From: Sphingomonadaceae bacterium
GTDB lineage: Bacteria > Pseudomonadota > Alphaproteobacteria > Sphingomonadales > Sphingomonadaceae
Length of the DNA: 64,000 nucleotides
NCBI GenBank assembly: GCA_025056155.1
Contig: JANWWL010000002.1
Coordinates: 1-64,000, forward strand
Reading direction: 5' to 3'
The translations under genes were made by a program, and so were the position numbers. Each line of letters starts with the position of its first letter. Positions within the stretch are counted from its first letter, which is position 1. The notes under the pieces are model-generated. The model had not been told where the DNA came from, ran no database searches, and saw nothing but the letters and a program-made list of their open reading frames with translations. This document shows, piece by piece, positions 16,509 to 25,060 of the stretch.

Positions 16509-17275
16509 TCCGGGTGCCGGCGTCGCTTGAGGAACGCCTCGGCGCGCATGCGGAAATCGGGGCCGTCGAAGGCGCCTTCGAACAAGGCATTCGTCTCGGC
16601 GTCGTCGTCCGCCTGGCCCGCCAGCACGCGGGCGATCACCGCCTTGGTCCAGCGCTGGCTGTCGGCCGAGGCGGCCAGCAGTTCCTCCACGAGCGCCCGG
16701 GCGCGGGCGTCGGGGTCGGCCGCCAGCTCGGTGACGAGGCCGATTCGTTCGGCCGTGGCACCGTCGACGAGCGTGCCGGTCAACAGCAGCCGCTTGGCCC
16801 ACGACGGCCCCACGAGGTCGACGAGCAGCTTCGTGTCGTGCAGGGGATAGACGAGCCCCAGACGGGCGGGCGTGATGCCGAAGCGACTTGCGGGGCTTGC
16901 CACCCGCAGGTCGCAGGCCATGACGAGCCCACAGCCGCCGCCCACGCAGTCGCCGTCGACCACGGCGAGGGTGGGCTTGGGCGCGTGGGCGAGCGCCTGC
17001 TGGGCGGCGCGGATGGCCTGCCGATTGCGCGCACGCCACTGCGGGTCAGGGCTCCGGGCGGCGAACTCCGCGATGTCGGCACCGGCCGAGAAGACGCCGG
17101 GCACGTCCGAGGCCAGGAGCAACAGGCGGACGTCGGGCCGGCGCATCGCCTCGGCCACCAGGGCCGGGATGGCCTCCCACATCGCGTGGTCGAGCGCGTT
17201 GCGCCGGTCCGGCCGGGCGAAGGCGAGGCGGGCGACCCCTTGGGCCACCATCAGACGCACGCGGGGATCCGACAT
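16505..17275 (-). CDS. Crotonase-fold (enoyl-CoA hydratase/isomerase) protein
   Basis: The 256-residue crotonase-fold protein has the CoA/oxyanion regions NALDHAMWEAI, SAGADIAEF and DGDCVGGGCGLVMACDLRVA. The two catalytic glutamates of true enoyl-CoA hydratases appear to be missing: the first position reads GGGCGLVMACD (Gly) and the second SRFGITPARLGLVYP (Pro). So it is probably not a simple hydratase and may be an isomerase, hydrolase or other crotonase member. ATG 17275 (MSDPRV) was chosen as start. The gene is followed by the amidohydrolase with a 4-bp overlap. Confidence 0.8.
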   Translation of the reverse strand: MSDPRVRLMVAQGVARLAFARPDRRNALDHAMWEAIPALVAEAMRRPDVRLLLLASDVPGVFSAGADIAEFAARSPDPQWRARNRQAIRAAQQALAHAPKPTLAVVDGDCVGGGCGLVMACDLRVASPASRFGITPARLGLVYPLHDTKLLVDLVGPSWAKRLLLTGTLVDGATAERIGLVTELAADPDARARALVEELLAASADSQRWTKAVIARVLAGQADDDAETNALFEGAFDGPDFRMRAEAFLKRRRHPE

Positions 17276-17316
17276 CGCGCCACCCATGGCGGCCCGTCCG
17301 CAGCCCGACAAGACGA

Positions 17317-17344
17317 GGGGCCGGTCGCCGTGGCGGCCGGCCCC
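17317..17344 (-). terminator. Hairpin downstream of the small exported-protein gene
   Basis: GGGGCCGG pairs with CCGGCCCC, and CGCC/GGCG extends the inner stem. The hairpin starts 22 bp past the stop of the minus-strand gene at 17366 and stands before the crotonase gene. The T tract is poor. Confidence 0.5.
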
Positions 17345-17365
17345 TTGGATCGACGGAGCGTGCGA

Positions 17366-17686
17366 TCAGTTGAGCGCGGCGGTGCGCGGCGTGGCCGAGA
17401 GCGCTGTCGCGAGATCCGTACCCAGGGCGCGGGCCGCAGCTTCGAACTTGCGCACGGCCTCGAGCCGGTTGCGGGCTTCGCACAGGGCCTCGCCCGTCTT
17501 CACGTCGCGCAGGGCGAGGCGCCGCGCGTCGGCCGATGCGTTCTCGGCCAGCGCGCGCAGCGCTTCGGGCGCGCGCGCGCAAGCGTCCGCAGGCCGCACG
17601 TCGCCGGCGAGCGCCGGGCCGGCCGAGACGAGCACGGTGAGGAAGGTGGCGGCGAGCGCCAGCGAAAGCGAGCGAAGGATGGTCAT
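17366..17686 (-). CDS. Small exported protein of unknown function
   Basis: The 106-residue product has a clear Sec signal peptide (MTILRSLSLALAATFLTVLVSAGPALA) and a mature part of about 78 residues with two cysteines (ADACARAPEAL…TGEALCEARNRLEAVRKFEAAARALG) that could form a disulfide. I do not recognise the family. AGGAGA lies 6 bp before the ATG, and a well-formed sigma-70 promoter is at 17740-17768. It appears to be a single-gene unit bounded by a hairpin. Confidence 0.7.
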   Translation of the reverse strand: MTILRSLSLALAATFLTVLVSAGPALAGDVRPADACARAPEALRALAENASADARRLALRDVKTGEALCEARNRLEAVRKFEAAARALGTDLATALSATPRTAALN

Positions 17687-17739
17687 GTCGGGTCTCCTGT
17701 GGCGCGTGCGGGGTCGCTTCGGCAACCCAGCTGAGCCCG

Positions 17740-17768
17740 ACTTTAAAGTCACACTCGGTTCCCGTCAA
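17740..17768 (-). promoter_or_regulatory. Sigma-70 promoter with a palindrome over the -10
   Basis: On the minus strand TTGACG (17768-17763) and TAAAGT (17745-17740) are separated by 17 bp, 54 bp ahead of the start of the small exported protein. The -10 element lies inside a perfect 12-bp palindrome GACTTTAAAGTC at 17739-17750, which would suit a repressor site. Confidence 0.6.
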
Positions 17769-17891
17769 GAGGATTCGAGTGGGACCCATATGCTGCGCTG
17801 CGGCATGACGTCGCGGCGGGTTCCGCAGGGAATTCCAGCAGCTTGCCAGGCGCTCCCGGCGGCTATGACGCAGCGCAGTAGCGGAGGGGAT

Positions 17892-17906
17892 GCGGCGCGA
17901 CGCCGC
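17892..17906 (-). terminator. Short hairpin after the YbjN-domain gene
   Basis: GCGGCG-CGA-CGCCGC lies immediately past the stop of the YbjN gene on the minus strand. It is small and has no T tract. Confidence 0.3.
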
Positions 17907-17907
17907 C

Positions 17908-18432
17908 TCAGGCCTCGCCCAGCGTGTCCACCATGGCGTCGCGCAGCGCGTCGCGCGGGCTCTTTCCGCCCCACACCACGAACTGGAAGGCCGGATAGTG
18001 CCGATCGCACTCGTCGATCGCCGCCTCGACGAGCGCACGTGCCTGCTCAAGCGTCAGTCGTGGTTCCTCGTCGGGGTCCAGCAGAACCGTGTGCCGGAAC
18101 AGGACTCCACCATCGCTCGACCACCACTCGAAGTGGCCCAGCCACAGCTGCTCGTTGACGAGCGCCAGGATCTCGAAGAGGGCGGCCGCCGTGGCCGGCA
18201 GGACGGCCGCGCGGTCGACCTTGAGACCCGTATCGGCCAGGACCTGGAGCACACGCTCGTCTTCGCGCCAAAGCGCCCGCAGCTCGTACACCGACCACCC
18301 GCCGCGCACGGTGGCCACGATTTCGTCATCGCCGTCGCGCTCGAACGTCCAGTCGAGGCTTGAGAACAAGGCCTCAAGGACGTCAAGCGGGGCCCCCGGC
18401 CCCGGCGGCTCGTCGTCGGGAAGCTCGATCAA
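17908..18432 (-). CDS. YbjN domain-containing protein
   Basis: The 174-residue acidic protein matches the YbjN family: APLDVLEALFSSLDWTFERDGDDEIVATV, then VLQVLADTGLKVDRAAVLPATAAALFEILALVNEQLWLGHFEWWSSDGGVLFRHTV. It ends with an SPRDALRDAMVDTLGEA motif. YbjN proteins resemble type III secretion chaperones in fold and modulate stress and motility by an unclear route. It is the last of a minus-strand series after the RND pump and UbiK genes. Confidence 0.85.
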   Translation of the reverse strand: MIELPDDEPPGPGAPLDVLEALFSSLDWTFERDGDDEIVATVRGGWSVYELRALWREDERVLQVLADTGLKVDRAAVLPATAAALFEILALVNEQLWLGHFEWWSSDGGVLFRHTVLLDPDEEPRLTLEQARALVEAAIDECDRHYPAFQFVVWGGKSPRDALRDAMVDTLGEA

Positions 18433-18500
18433 CCGCGGATACCCTGCCGGTTGGGCCTTTTGCCGTGGGCATCGGGCGGGCGCAAGCGCACGGGCCGCCG

Positions 18501-18773
18501 TCAGCCGGCGGGGTCGGCCGGCGCGTCGGCTTGCGGCGCGGTGGCCTCGGCTGCAAGCCGGGCCTTCAGCGCTTCGAGCTCTTCGCGGGTCGAACGGGCA
18601 AGCGCGGCGACGGCCTCGAACTCGTCACGAGGCACGAAGTCGAGATCGACCAGCACCTCGCGCAGCCGCTCCTTAACGCGCGCCTCGGCCTCGCGCCCGG
18701 CACCGGCCAGCGTGCCCGTGAGCGCGGACAGCACCCGGGCGAAGTCCTGGAACAGGCGATTTTCCTGCTGCAT
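18501..18773 (-). CDS. ubiK: UbiK/BMFP accessory factor
   Basis: This is a 90-residue BMFP-domain protein (MQQENRLFQDFARVLSALTGTLAGAGREAEARVKERLREVL…DFVPRDEFEAVAALARSTREELEALKARL). It has an amphipathic N-terminus and a C-terminal coiled coil (about 50-75). UbiK binds lipids and helps the ubiquinone-biosynthesis complex, and related BMFP proteins fuse membranes in vitro. The acidic/Ala tail is divergent. It sits 31 bp downstream of the RND pump gene. Confidence 0.8.
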   Translation of the reverse strand: MQQENRLFQDFARVLSALTGTLAGAGREAEARVKERLREVLVDLDFVPRDEFEAVAALARSTREELEALKARLAAEATAPQADAPADPAG

Positions 18774-18804
18774 GTGGGTCGTCCTTCCATGAAGCGCCAG
18801 GGGG

Positions 18805-21800
18805 TCACTCGGCCGGCTGGGCCGCGCGCGCCTTCAACTCGGCCTCGAGTTCGCGCGCGATCGATTGGGGCGAGCGCGTCCGCCGGGCCATCCACGCATA
18901 GGCCACCGGCACGACGAACAGGGTCAGCAGGGTGGCCAGACTGACCCCCCACACGATCACGACCCCAATGGCTTGCCGCGAGCCCGCTCCGGCGCCGCTC
19001 GCCAACATGAGGGGCATCGCCCCGGCGACGGTGGCGATCGACGTCATGAGCACCGGGCGCAGCCGTCGCCCCGCCGCCTCGAGGATCGCTTCGCGGAACG
19101 CCAGGCCCGCATCGCGCAGCTGGTTGGCGAATTCCACGATCAGGATGCCGTTCTTGGCCGCCAGGCCCACCAGGATCACGATCCCGATCTGCGAATAGAT
19201 GTTGAGCGTGCCCCCCATGGCCACCAGGCCCAGAAGGCCACCCCCCACGGCCAGTGGCACGGTGAGCAGGATGACGAAGGGGTGCACGAAGCTTTCGAAC
19301 TGGGCGGCGAGTACCAGGAAGACCAGCAGCACGGTGAAGCCCAGGATCAGCACGAGCGACGAGCCCGTCTGGCGCAGGGCCAGGCTTTCGCCCCGGTAGC
19401 CGATGGCCGCGACTTCAGGATATTTGCGGGCTTCGGCCTCGAGGAAGTCGAGGGCCTGGCCCAGCGTGGCCCCGGGCGCGAGGTTGCCTTGCAGCGTGAT
19501 GGCGCGCAGCTTGTTGAAGCGCCCCAGCTCGCCCGCCGCGGCGCGTTCGCGCACCTGGACGAGGTTGGCAAGCGGCACTAGCGCCCCCGACGTCGCCGAG
19601 CGGACGTGGACGTTGTCCAGGTCCTCAGGGCTCGCCCGGTCGGAGTCCTCGGCCTGGAGGACGACGTTGTATTCCTCGCCGCGGTCGATGAAGGTCGTCA
19701 CCCGCCGGCTGCCCATCATCGTCTCGAGCGTGGCCCCGATCTCGGCCACCGGCACCCCGAGCGCACCGGCGCGCGTGGTGTCGATGTCGACCACGAGCTG
19801 CGGCCGGGTCTCGCGATAGTCGGAATCGAGGTCGAGGATGAGGCCGCTGCGCTCCGCCGCCGCCATCAAGGCGTCGCGGACGCGGGCCAGCTCCTCGAAA
19901 CTGGCCCCGGCGATCACGAACTGGATGGGCGCGCCTCGCCCGCGCGACAGGGTGCTGCCCACGGTGGCGAAGGCGCGGACGCGGGGATCCTGGGCCAGAA
20001 GGCGCTGCACTTCCGTCACGACGTCACGGGTCGTGAAGTCGCGCTGCTCCCAGGGATGGAGGAAGACGGTCATGCCGCCCGTTGCGAAGTCTTCCGTCGG
20101 GCCGAAGGCGGCGGGGGCCCGCGCGAGCAGCCGGCGGATGCGCCCGGCCTCGACCAGCGGCAGGATCCGATCCTGAAGATCCTCCATGTAGCCGGCCATC
20201 GTCGCAAAGCCCGTGCCTTCGGCCGCCAGCACCGTCACGAAGAACGCCCCCGTGTCCTCCTCGGGCGCCAGTTCCGCGGGCAAGTCGCGCGCAAGCCAAA
20301 GGCAGCCGCCCACGAGCACGAGGGCCACCCCGCCCACCATGACCGGGCGGTCGACGACGCGGGAGAGCGCACGCCGGTAGGCCGCGCGCAGCTGGTCGAA
20401 CCGGCGGTCGAACGCCCGGTTGAACGCGTTCCGCCCGGCCTCGGCGCGCAAGAGCTTGGAACAGAGCATGGGAGTGAGCGACAGGGCGACGAAGCCCGAA
20501 AAGGCGATGGCCCCGATCATGGCTCCGGCGAGCTCGCGGAACAGGAGGCCCACGTTGCCGGCGATGAAGTAAAGGGGCACGAAGACGGCGCAGACGACGA
20601 CCGTCGAGGCCACGACGGCAAACCCCACCTGGCGCGCCCCGGTGAAGGCCGCAGCCAGCGGCGGCTCGCCCGCCTCGATCCGGTGGTGGATGTTCTCGAG
20701 GACCACGATGGCGTCGTCCACCACCAGGCCGATGGCCAGCACGAAGGCAAGAAGGGTGAGGAGGTTGAGCGAGTAGCCCAGCGCCCAGAGCACGGCGAAG
20801 GTGGCGATGAGGCAGATTGGAACCGTGACGGCCGGGATGAGCGTGGCGCGCAGGCTGCCCAGGAACACGAAGATCACCGCCACCACGAGCAGGGCGGCCT
20901 CCGCCAAGGTCCACCAGACGTTGCGGATGGCCCGATCGATGAAGAGCGAGCTGTCGAAGCTGACCGCGAGCTCCATGCCGGGCGGCAGCAAGGGGCGAAC
21001 CTCGTCCATTTCGGCCTTGACGTCGCGGGCCACCTGCAGGGTGTTGGCACCCGACTGGCGCACGATGCCGAGGCCGATCGCTCGCTCGCCGTTCGAGCGG
21101 AAGAAGCTGTAACGGTTCTCGGGCTCGAAGGTGACGCGCGCCACGTCACCGATGCGCAACAGGTAGCCGTCGGGCCCCTGGCGGATGACGAGCCTGGCGA
21201 ACGCTTCGGCCGTGGCGAACGGGCGTTCGAGCCGAACGGTGAGGTTGGTGGTGTCGCCTTCGAGCCGGCCGGCCGGCAGTTCGACGTTCTGCCGACGCAG
21301 CGCCTCCTCCACGTCGGCCGGTGTCAGGCCGTGGGCGGCGAGCTTGGTGCGCGACAGCCAGATGCGCACCGCCGGCCGCGCTTCGCCCCCCACCTGCACG
21401 CGACTCACCCCCTGGATGGCGCTGAACCGATCGACGAGAACGCGCTCGGCGTAGTCGGTCAGCTGCATGGGGGTCCAACCGGGGTGGATGAGGTTCATCC
21501 ACAGGATGGGCTGGGCGTCGACGTCCACCTTGCCCACTTCCGGCGGGTCGGCATCGACCGGCAGCGAACGCAGCGCGCCGGCGATGCGATCGCGCACGTC
21601 GTTGGCGGCGGCGTCCAGGTCGCGGGTGGCCGAGAATTCGATCGTGATGTCGGCGCGCCCGTCGCGCGAACGCGAGACGATGGACTCGATCCCTTCGATG
21701 CCCGAGATCCGGTCCTCGAGGATCTGGGTGATCCGGTTCTCGACGACCTGGGCGTTGGCGCCGCGGTAGGTGACGTCGACGGCGATGACCGGCGGCTCGA

Positions 21801-21918
21801 CGGCCGGCAGGTCGCGCACGGGAAGGCGCGTGTAGGCGATGGCGCCCGCCAGCACGAGGAGCAGGCTCAGCACCGCCGCGAAGACCGGCCGTCGGACGGA
21901 AAGATCGGAAAGGATCAC
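18805..21918 (-). CDS. RND-family efflux pump permease
   Basis: The 1037-residue inner membrane protein has the HAE-1/RND layout: 12 membrane segments in two halves, each with a large periplasmic loop. Visible landmarks are SVRRPVFAAVLSLLLVLAGAIAYTRLPVRDLPAVEPPVI, the proton-relay segment ALVLAIGLVVDDAIVVLENIHHRIE (Asp pair in helix 4), and GIVILVGLAAKNGILIVEFANQLRD in helix 10. It would pump amphiphilic compounds to an outer membrane channel using the proton gradient. Its start overlaps the stop of the adaptor gene by 4 bp. No TolC-type channel gene is in the window. Confidence 0.93.
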   Translation of the reverse strand: MILSDLSVRRPVFAAVLSLLLVLAGAIAYTRLPVRDLPAVEPPVIAVDVTYRGANAQVVENRITQILEDRISGIEGIESIVSRSRDGRADITIEFSATRDLDAAANDVRDRIAGALRSLPVDADPPEVGKVDVDAQPILWMNLIHPGWTPMQLTDYAERVLVDRFSAIQGVSRVQVGGEARPAVRIWLSRTKLAAHGLTPADVEEALRRQNVELPAGRLEGDTTNLTVRLERPFATAEAFARLVIRQGPDGYLLRIGDVARVTFEPENRYSFFRSNGERAIGLGIVRQSGANTLQVARDVKAEMDEVRPLLPPGMELAVSFDSSLFIDRAIRNVWWTLAEAALLVVAVIFVFLGSLRATLIPAVTVPICLIATFAVLWALGYSLNLLTLLAFVLAIGLVVDDAIVVLENIHHRIEAGEPPLAAAFTGARQVGFAVVASTVVVCAVFVPLYFIAGNVGLLFRELAGAMIGAIAFSGFVALSLTPMLCSKLLRAEAGRNAFNRAFDRRFDQLRAAYRRALSRVVDRPVMVGGVALVLVGGCLWLARDLPAELAPEEDTGAFFVTVLAAEGTGFATMAGYMEDLQDRILPLVEAGRIRRLLARAPAAFGPTEDFATGGMTVFLHPWEQRDFTTRDVVTEVQRLLAQDPRVRAFATVGSTLSRGRGAPIQFVIAGASFEELARVRDALMAAAERSGLILDLDSDYRETRPQLVVDIDTTRAGALGVPVAEIGATLETMMGSRRVTTFIDRGEEYNVVLQAEDSDRASPEDLDNVHVRSATSGALVPLANLVQVRERAAAGELGRFNKLRAITLQGNLAPGATLGQALDFLEAEARKYPEVAAIGYRGESLALRQTGSSLVLILGFTVLLVFLVLAAQFESFVHPFVILLTVPLAVGGGLLGLVAMGGTLNIYSQIGIVILVGLAAKNGILIVEFANQLRDAGLAFREAILEAAGRRLRPVLMTSIATVAGAMPLMLASGAGAGSRQAIGVVIVWGVSLATLLTLFVVPVAYAWMARRTRSPQSIARELEAELKARAAQPAE

Positions 21919-23093
21919 GGCAGGGGCTCGGGCGCGGCGGCCATGCGCACCGCACGGGTGATCGGCCGCACATTCATGCCGTCGCGCACCTTCACCGTCC
22001 CTTCGACGACAACCCGGTCGCCAGGCGACAGGCCCTGCGTGATCTCGACCATCCCGTCGCGGCGCAGGCCGGTACGCACCTCGACGCGCTGGACCCGGTC
22101 GTCAGGGCCCAGGCGAAAGACGTACCGACGCTCGCCAAGCCCCACCAAGGCGAGTTCGGGCACCACCACGGCGGTACGCGGTCGCAGGGCGATCTCCACG
22201 GTCAAGAGCATGCCGGGTTTCAGCCGGCGGTCAGGGTTGGGGAGGATGGCGCGGACCGTCGCGGCGCGCGTGACGGGATCGACCAGCGGATCGATGGACG
22301 CCACGGTGCCGGTGAACAGCTCCCCCGGATAGGCAGCCGCGCGCGCTTGGATCGGGGTGCCCGGCGCGAGCGCCGGCAGGAACGTCTCGGGTACGGGGAA
22401 ATCGAGCTTGATCCGGGACAGGTCGACGATCGTGGCGATCGTGGTGCCGGCCGTGACCACCGTGCCGGGTGAAATGCGCCGGAGCGACAGCCAGCCCGAG
22501 AAGGGGGCGCGGATGATGCGATCGCCCAGCTGCGAGCGTGCCGCCGCCACTTGCCCCTGCGCCACGTCGACCGCGGCCTGCGCTTCCTCGACTTGGGCGC
22601 GGGTGGCGAAGCCCCGGCTCTGCAGTTCAAGAAGGCGCTGAAGGCGCTGGCGCGCTTCGGTCAGCCGGGCCTGGGCTTGCCTCAGTTGCGCCCCTTGCTC
22701 GGTGCGCACGAGTTCGGCGATCACCGCGCCTTTGGGCACGTAGGCACCGTCGGCGAAGTTCACGCGCGCCAAGCGCTCGGTGACCGTCGAGTTGAGATCG
22801 GCCTGCTCGTTGGCGAGCGCGGTGCCCACCGCTTCGACGCGGTCGACGAGCGGGGCGGCTTCCGCAACCCCCACCACGACGGTGGGCGCCGAGTTCGCTG
22901 CCCTACCGCCCCCGGCGGCCGCCGCGCCATTGCCGCCCGCCGGCGCATCGCCCAAGAGCGAGCAGGCCGACGCCACGATGGCCCAGGGCACGAGCGTCAA
23001 GCCCAAGCGCCGGGCACGAACCGGCCGCTGGCGATGAGACGCGGGGAACATCAGACGACGGCTTTCCGAACTCCGCCCTGCGGCCGGGAGCAT
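21915..23093 (-). CDS. RND efflux periplasmic adaptor (MFP) lipoprotein
   Basis: The 392-residue membrane fusion protein begins with an Arg-rich start and signal segment [14 protein letters not shown], whose ASAC fits a lipobox. A lipoyl half-motif ([24 protein letters not shown]), an alpha-hairpin coiled coil ([39 protein letters not shown]) and the second lipoyl half ([23 protein letters not shown]) follow. Beta-barrel and membrane-proximal domains complete it. It links the RND permease to the outer membrane channel. ATG 23093 was chosen because GAGGGG precedes it by 6 bp. Confidence 0.9.
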   Translation of the reverse strand: MLPAAGRSSESRRLMFPASHRQRPVRARRLGLTLVPWAIVASACSLLGDAPAGGNGAAAAGGGRAANSAPTVVVGVAEAAPLVDRVEAVGTALANEQADLNSTVTERLARVNFADGAYVPKGAVIAELVRTEQGAQLRQAQARLTEARQRLQRLLELQSRGFATRAQVEEAQAAVDVAQGQVAAARSQLGDRIIRAPFSGWLSLRRISPGTVVTAGTTIATIVDLSRIKLDFPVPETFLPALAPGTPIQARAAAYPGELFTGTVASIDPLVDPVTRAATVRAILPNPDRRLKPGMLLTVEIALRPRTAVVVPELALVGLGERRYVFRLGPDDRVQRVEVRTGLRRDGMVEITQGLSPGDRVVVEGTVKVRDGMNVRPITRAVRMAAAPEPLP

Positions 23094-23259
23094 GCGCACC
23101 CCCTCGGGCCCTCACCCTGCCGCACATGGAGATGTCGCCTGCGTCCGACAAGCCTGCGTGTCCTCACGGGGCGCAACCATTCGTCCCACTTGTTCCCACG
23201 GGGCCTCATCCGGTAGGGAGTCACATCCCCATCGGGACGGAACGCTTGCGGGCTGGGCG

Positions 23260-23586
23260 ATGGCGAGGGATCTAGGTCGGGACGAAGAGGGCACGGGCAC
23301 CGGCGTCGTCACGCGCACGCGGCCCCAGACGAAGAAGCCCTCCCTCTACAAGGTGCTGATGTTGAACGACGACTACACGCCGATGGAGTTCGTCGTGCAC
23401 GTCTTGCAACGCTTCTTCCGGATGAGCTTGGAGGAGGCCACGCGAGTGATGTTGCACGTCCACCAGAAGGGGGTCGGCGTGTGCGGGATCTTCACCTACG
23501 AGGTCGCCGAAACCAAAGTGACGCAGGTGATGGACTTCGCACGCCAGCACCAGCATCCGTTGCAGTGCACCCTTGAAAAGGCCTGA
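23260..23586 (+). CDS. clpS: ATP-dependent Clp protease adaptor ClpS
   Basis: The 108-residue protein has a disordered N-terminus (about 1-25) and the ClpS core [61 protein letters not shown]. The hydrophobic pocket residues and the [11 protein letters not shown] motif are intact. It delivers N-degron substrates to ClpAP, and the matching aminoacyltransferase Aat is at 32323. clpA does not follow it in this window, which is unusual. The ATG has no strong ribosome site. Confidence 0.93.
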   Translation: MARDLGRDEEGTGTGVVTRTRPQTKKPSLYKVLMLNDDYTPMEFVVHVLQRFFRMSLEEATRVMLHVHQKGVGVCGIFTYEVAETKVTQVMDFARQHQHPLQCTLEKA

Positions 23587-24132
23587 CATTGCTTACCTGA
23601 CTCGCCGGGGCGTGCACCGCGACGGGCACGGCCCCGAGCGAATCCGCGCGCCCGGACGGAGACGCGCGGCCTGGACACTTATTGGCACACCCCGCCGGCA
23701 CGGCGCCGACGGCCCCGGGCGCCCTGATGTTCACCGCCCGCGCCAGGCGGGCGGTGTGCGGCCTCTTGCGCTGCACACTCTCCCATAGGCCATGCCCATC
23801 CCCCCGCCTTGGGCGTCCGGGATTGACGCCACCGGCCGCCACGGACGCTGCGCGCGCGCTGCGCGGGACCTGCCCGTGCCGCCGCCGCGCGAGCGCCTCG
23901 AGGGCGATCGAGCACGGTGCGGAACTCTCGGCGCTCCGCACCACGACGTCCCTGGGTTCGGGGGCATGACCATCACCTGGGTCGCCGGAACCGTTGCGGA
24001 CCCTTCCCCGCAGACGCCGTGACACCAAAACGCCACAAGTGTTAACTGAAGCTGCTGAAGCCATCCGTCTTGACAGCGAGGTCGTTTCTCACTACCGGAC
24101 GAAGTCATCGCAGAGACAACAGGAGGGACCTG
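23587..24132. other. Long intergenic region between clpS and a PEP-CTERM gene
   Basis: About 545 bp without a convincing gene. It contains a strong hairpin at 23732-23756. Near the right end TTGACA at 24070-24075 precedes the first PEP-CTERM gene, with only a poor -10 (TACCGG) 17 bp on. The sigma-54 signals seen before the other two PEP-CTERM genes are absent here. An unannotated small RNA is possible. Confidence 0.5.
23732..23756. terminator. Perfect 10-bp hairpin downstream of clpS
   Basis: CACCGCCCGC pairs with GCGGGCGGTG around the loop GCCAG, about 145 bp past the clpS stop. It has no T run, so it may be a terminator of the weak-tract kind or part of an untranslated RNA. Confidence 0.4.
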
Positions 24133-24843
24133 ATGCGCGCATTCTTCACGTTGGCAACGCTGGCGCTCGCTTCGTCTGCTGTCAATGCAGGCGTTCTCGT
24201 CAAGACTTACGACATGCCGAATGGCAGCGGTCACGCCAGCGGCGGCAGTTGGAACTATTGGGACCTCAGCTACAGCGGAAGCGGATCGAAGACGACTGAC
24301 GGGGCTTTCCTGTCGGGTGGCAAGGGCGACCTGACCGACGGGCATGTCGCAAGCGACATGTTCATCTTCGTCGAGAATCATGCCGGGACGGGCCCCTACG
24401 TCGGCTGGGTCAAGGAACGGACCCCCACGCTGGAGATCCTGTTCACTTTCGAACCCAGCCCCGATCCCGCGTGGATCGACACAATCCGGATTCATGTCGA
24501 CAATTCAATGCTGGGGGGCGTGTACCAGCCAGCAGGCTATCGCGTGAACGGCGTTCCAGCCATGTTCGCGCCGCTGCCCGACAATACGATCGGCTGGGTG
24601 ACCCTGACCGGGTTCGGCAAGGTCCCGAGCTCGTCGAGCCTGACGCTCGCGCTCGACTATGCGCCTCACCATCCGACGCGTAGCTGGATCTTCGTGTCCG
24701 AGATCGAATTCCTGAGTGGCGTCATCCCTGAACCCCAGAGTTGGGCTTTGATGATTGCGGGGTTCGGGCTCGTGGGGTCGGTCCTGCGCCGCCATCGTGC
24801 GCGGCCCGACGGGTGGACCACCCGTACCGCGCCGCGCACTTAG
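24133..24843 (+). CDS. PEPxxWA-CTERM sorting-domain exported protein
   Basis: The 236-residue protein has a Sec signal (MRAFFTLATLALASSAVNAG), a Gly/Ser-rich beta-type body of about 180 residues, and a C-terminal sorting signal. That signal is IPEPQSWALMIAGFGLVGSVLRRHR: the PEPxxWA motif, a membrane helix and an Arg cluster. Such proteins are processed by an exosortase/archaeosortase-like transpeptidase and go to the cell surface or exopolysaccharide. AGGAGG is 6-7 bp before ATG 24133. It is not an obvious paralogue of the pair at 28849 and 29982. No exosortase gene is in the window. Confidence 0.85.
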   Translation: MRAFFTLATLALASSAVNAGVLVKTYDMPNGSGHASGGSWNYWDLSYSGSGSKTTDGAFLSGGKGDLTDGHVASDMFIFVENHAGTGPYVGWVKERTPTLEILFTFEPSPDPAWIDTIRIHVDNSMLGGVYQPAGYRVNGVPAMFAPLPDNTIGWVTLTGFGKVPSSSSLTLALDYAPHHPTRSWIFVSEIEFLSGVIPEPQSWALMIAGFGLVGSVLRRHRARPDGWTTRTAPRT

Positions 24844-25060
24844 GCGCCGGGATCCGCCTCTTCCCGACCGCGGGACCCTGGGCCGGGCCGACGGGGGCAG
24901 GCCGCCGACGGAGCTGGCCCCGCCGTGCTCTGGCCCACGCGGTCCACGCTCCGATCCCGACGCGGCAAGGCGTTGTGGGGCACATGCCGCTGGTGGAAGA
25001 TGGTTCGGTCTCTCGACTTCCCGCCTACCGGCACGGTGAGAGAATGACAGGAGACCCACC

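Noticed and set aside
19606-22332. 908-codon plus-strand frame opposite the RND pump genes
   Set aside because: The sense strand encodes a complete RND permease and adaptor; the antisense translation has no recognisable motifs.
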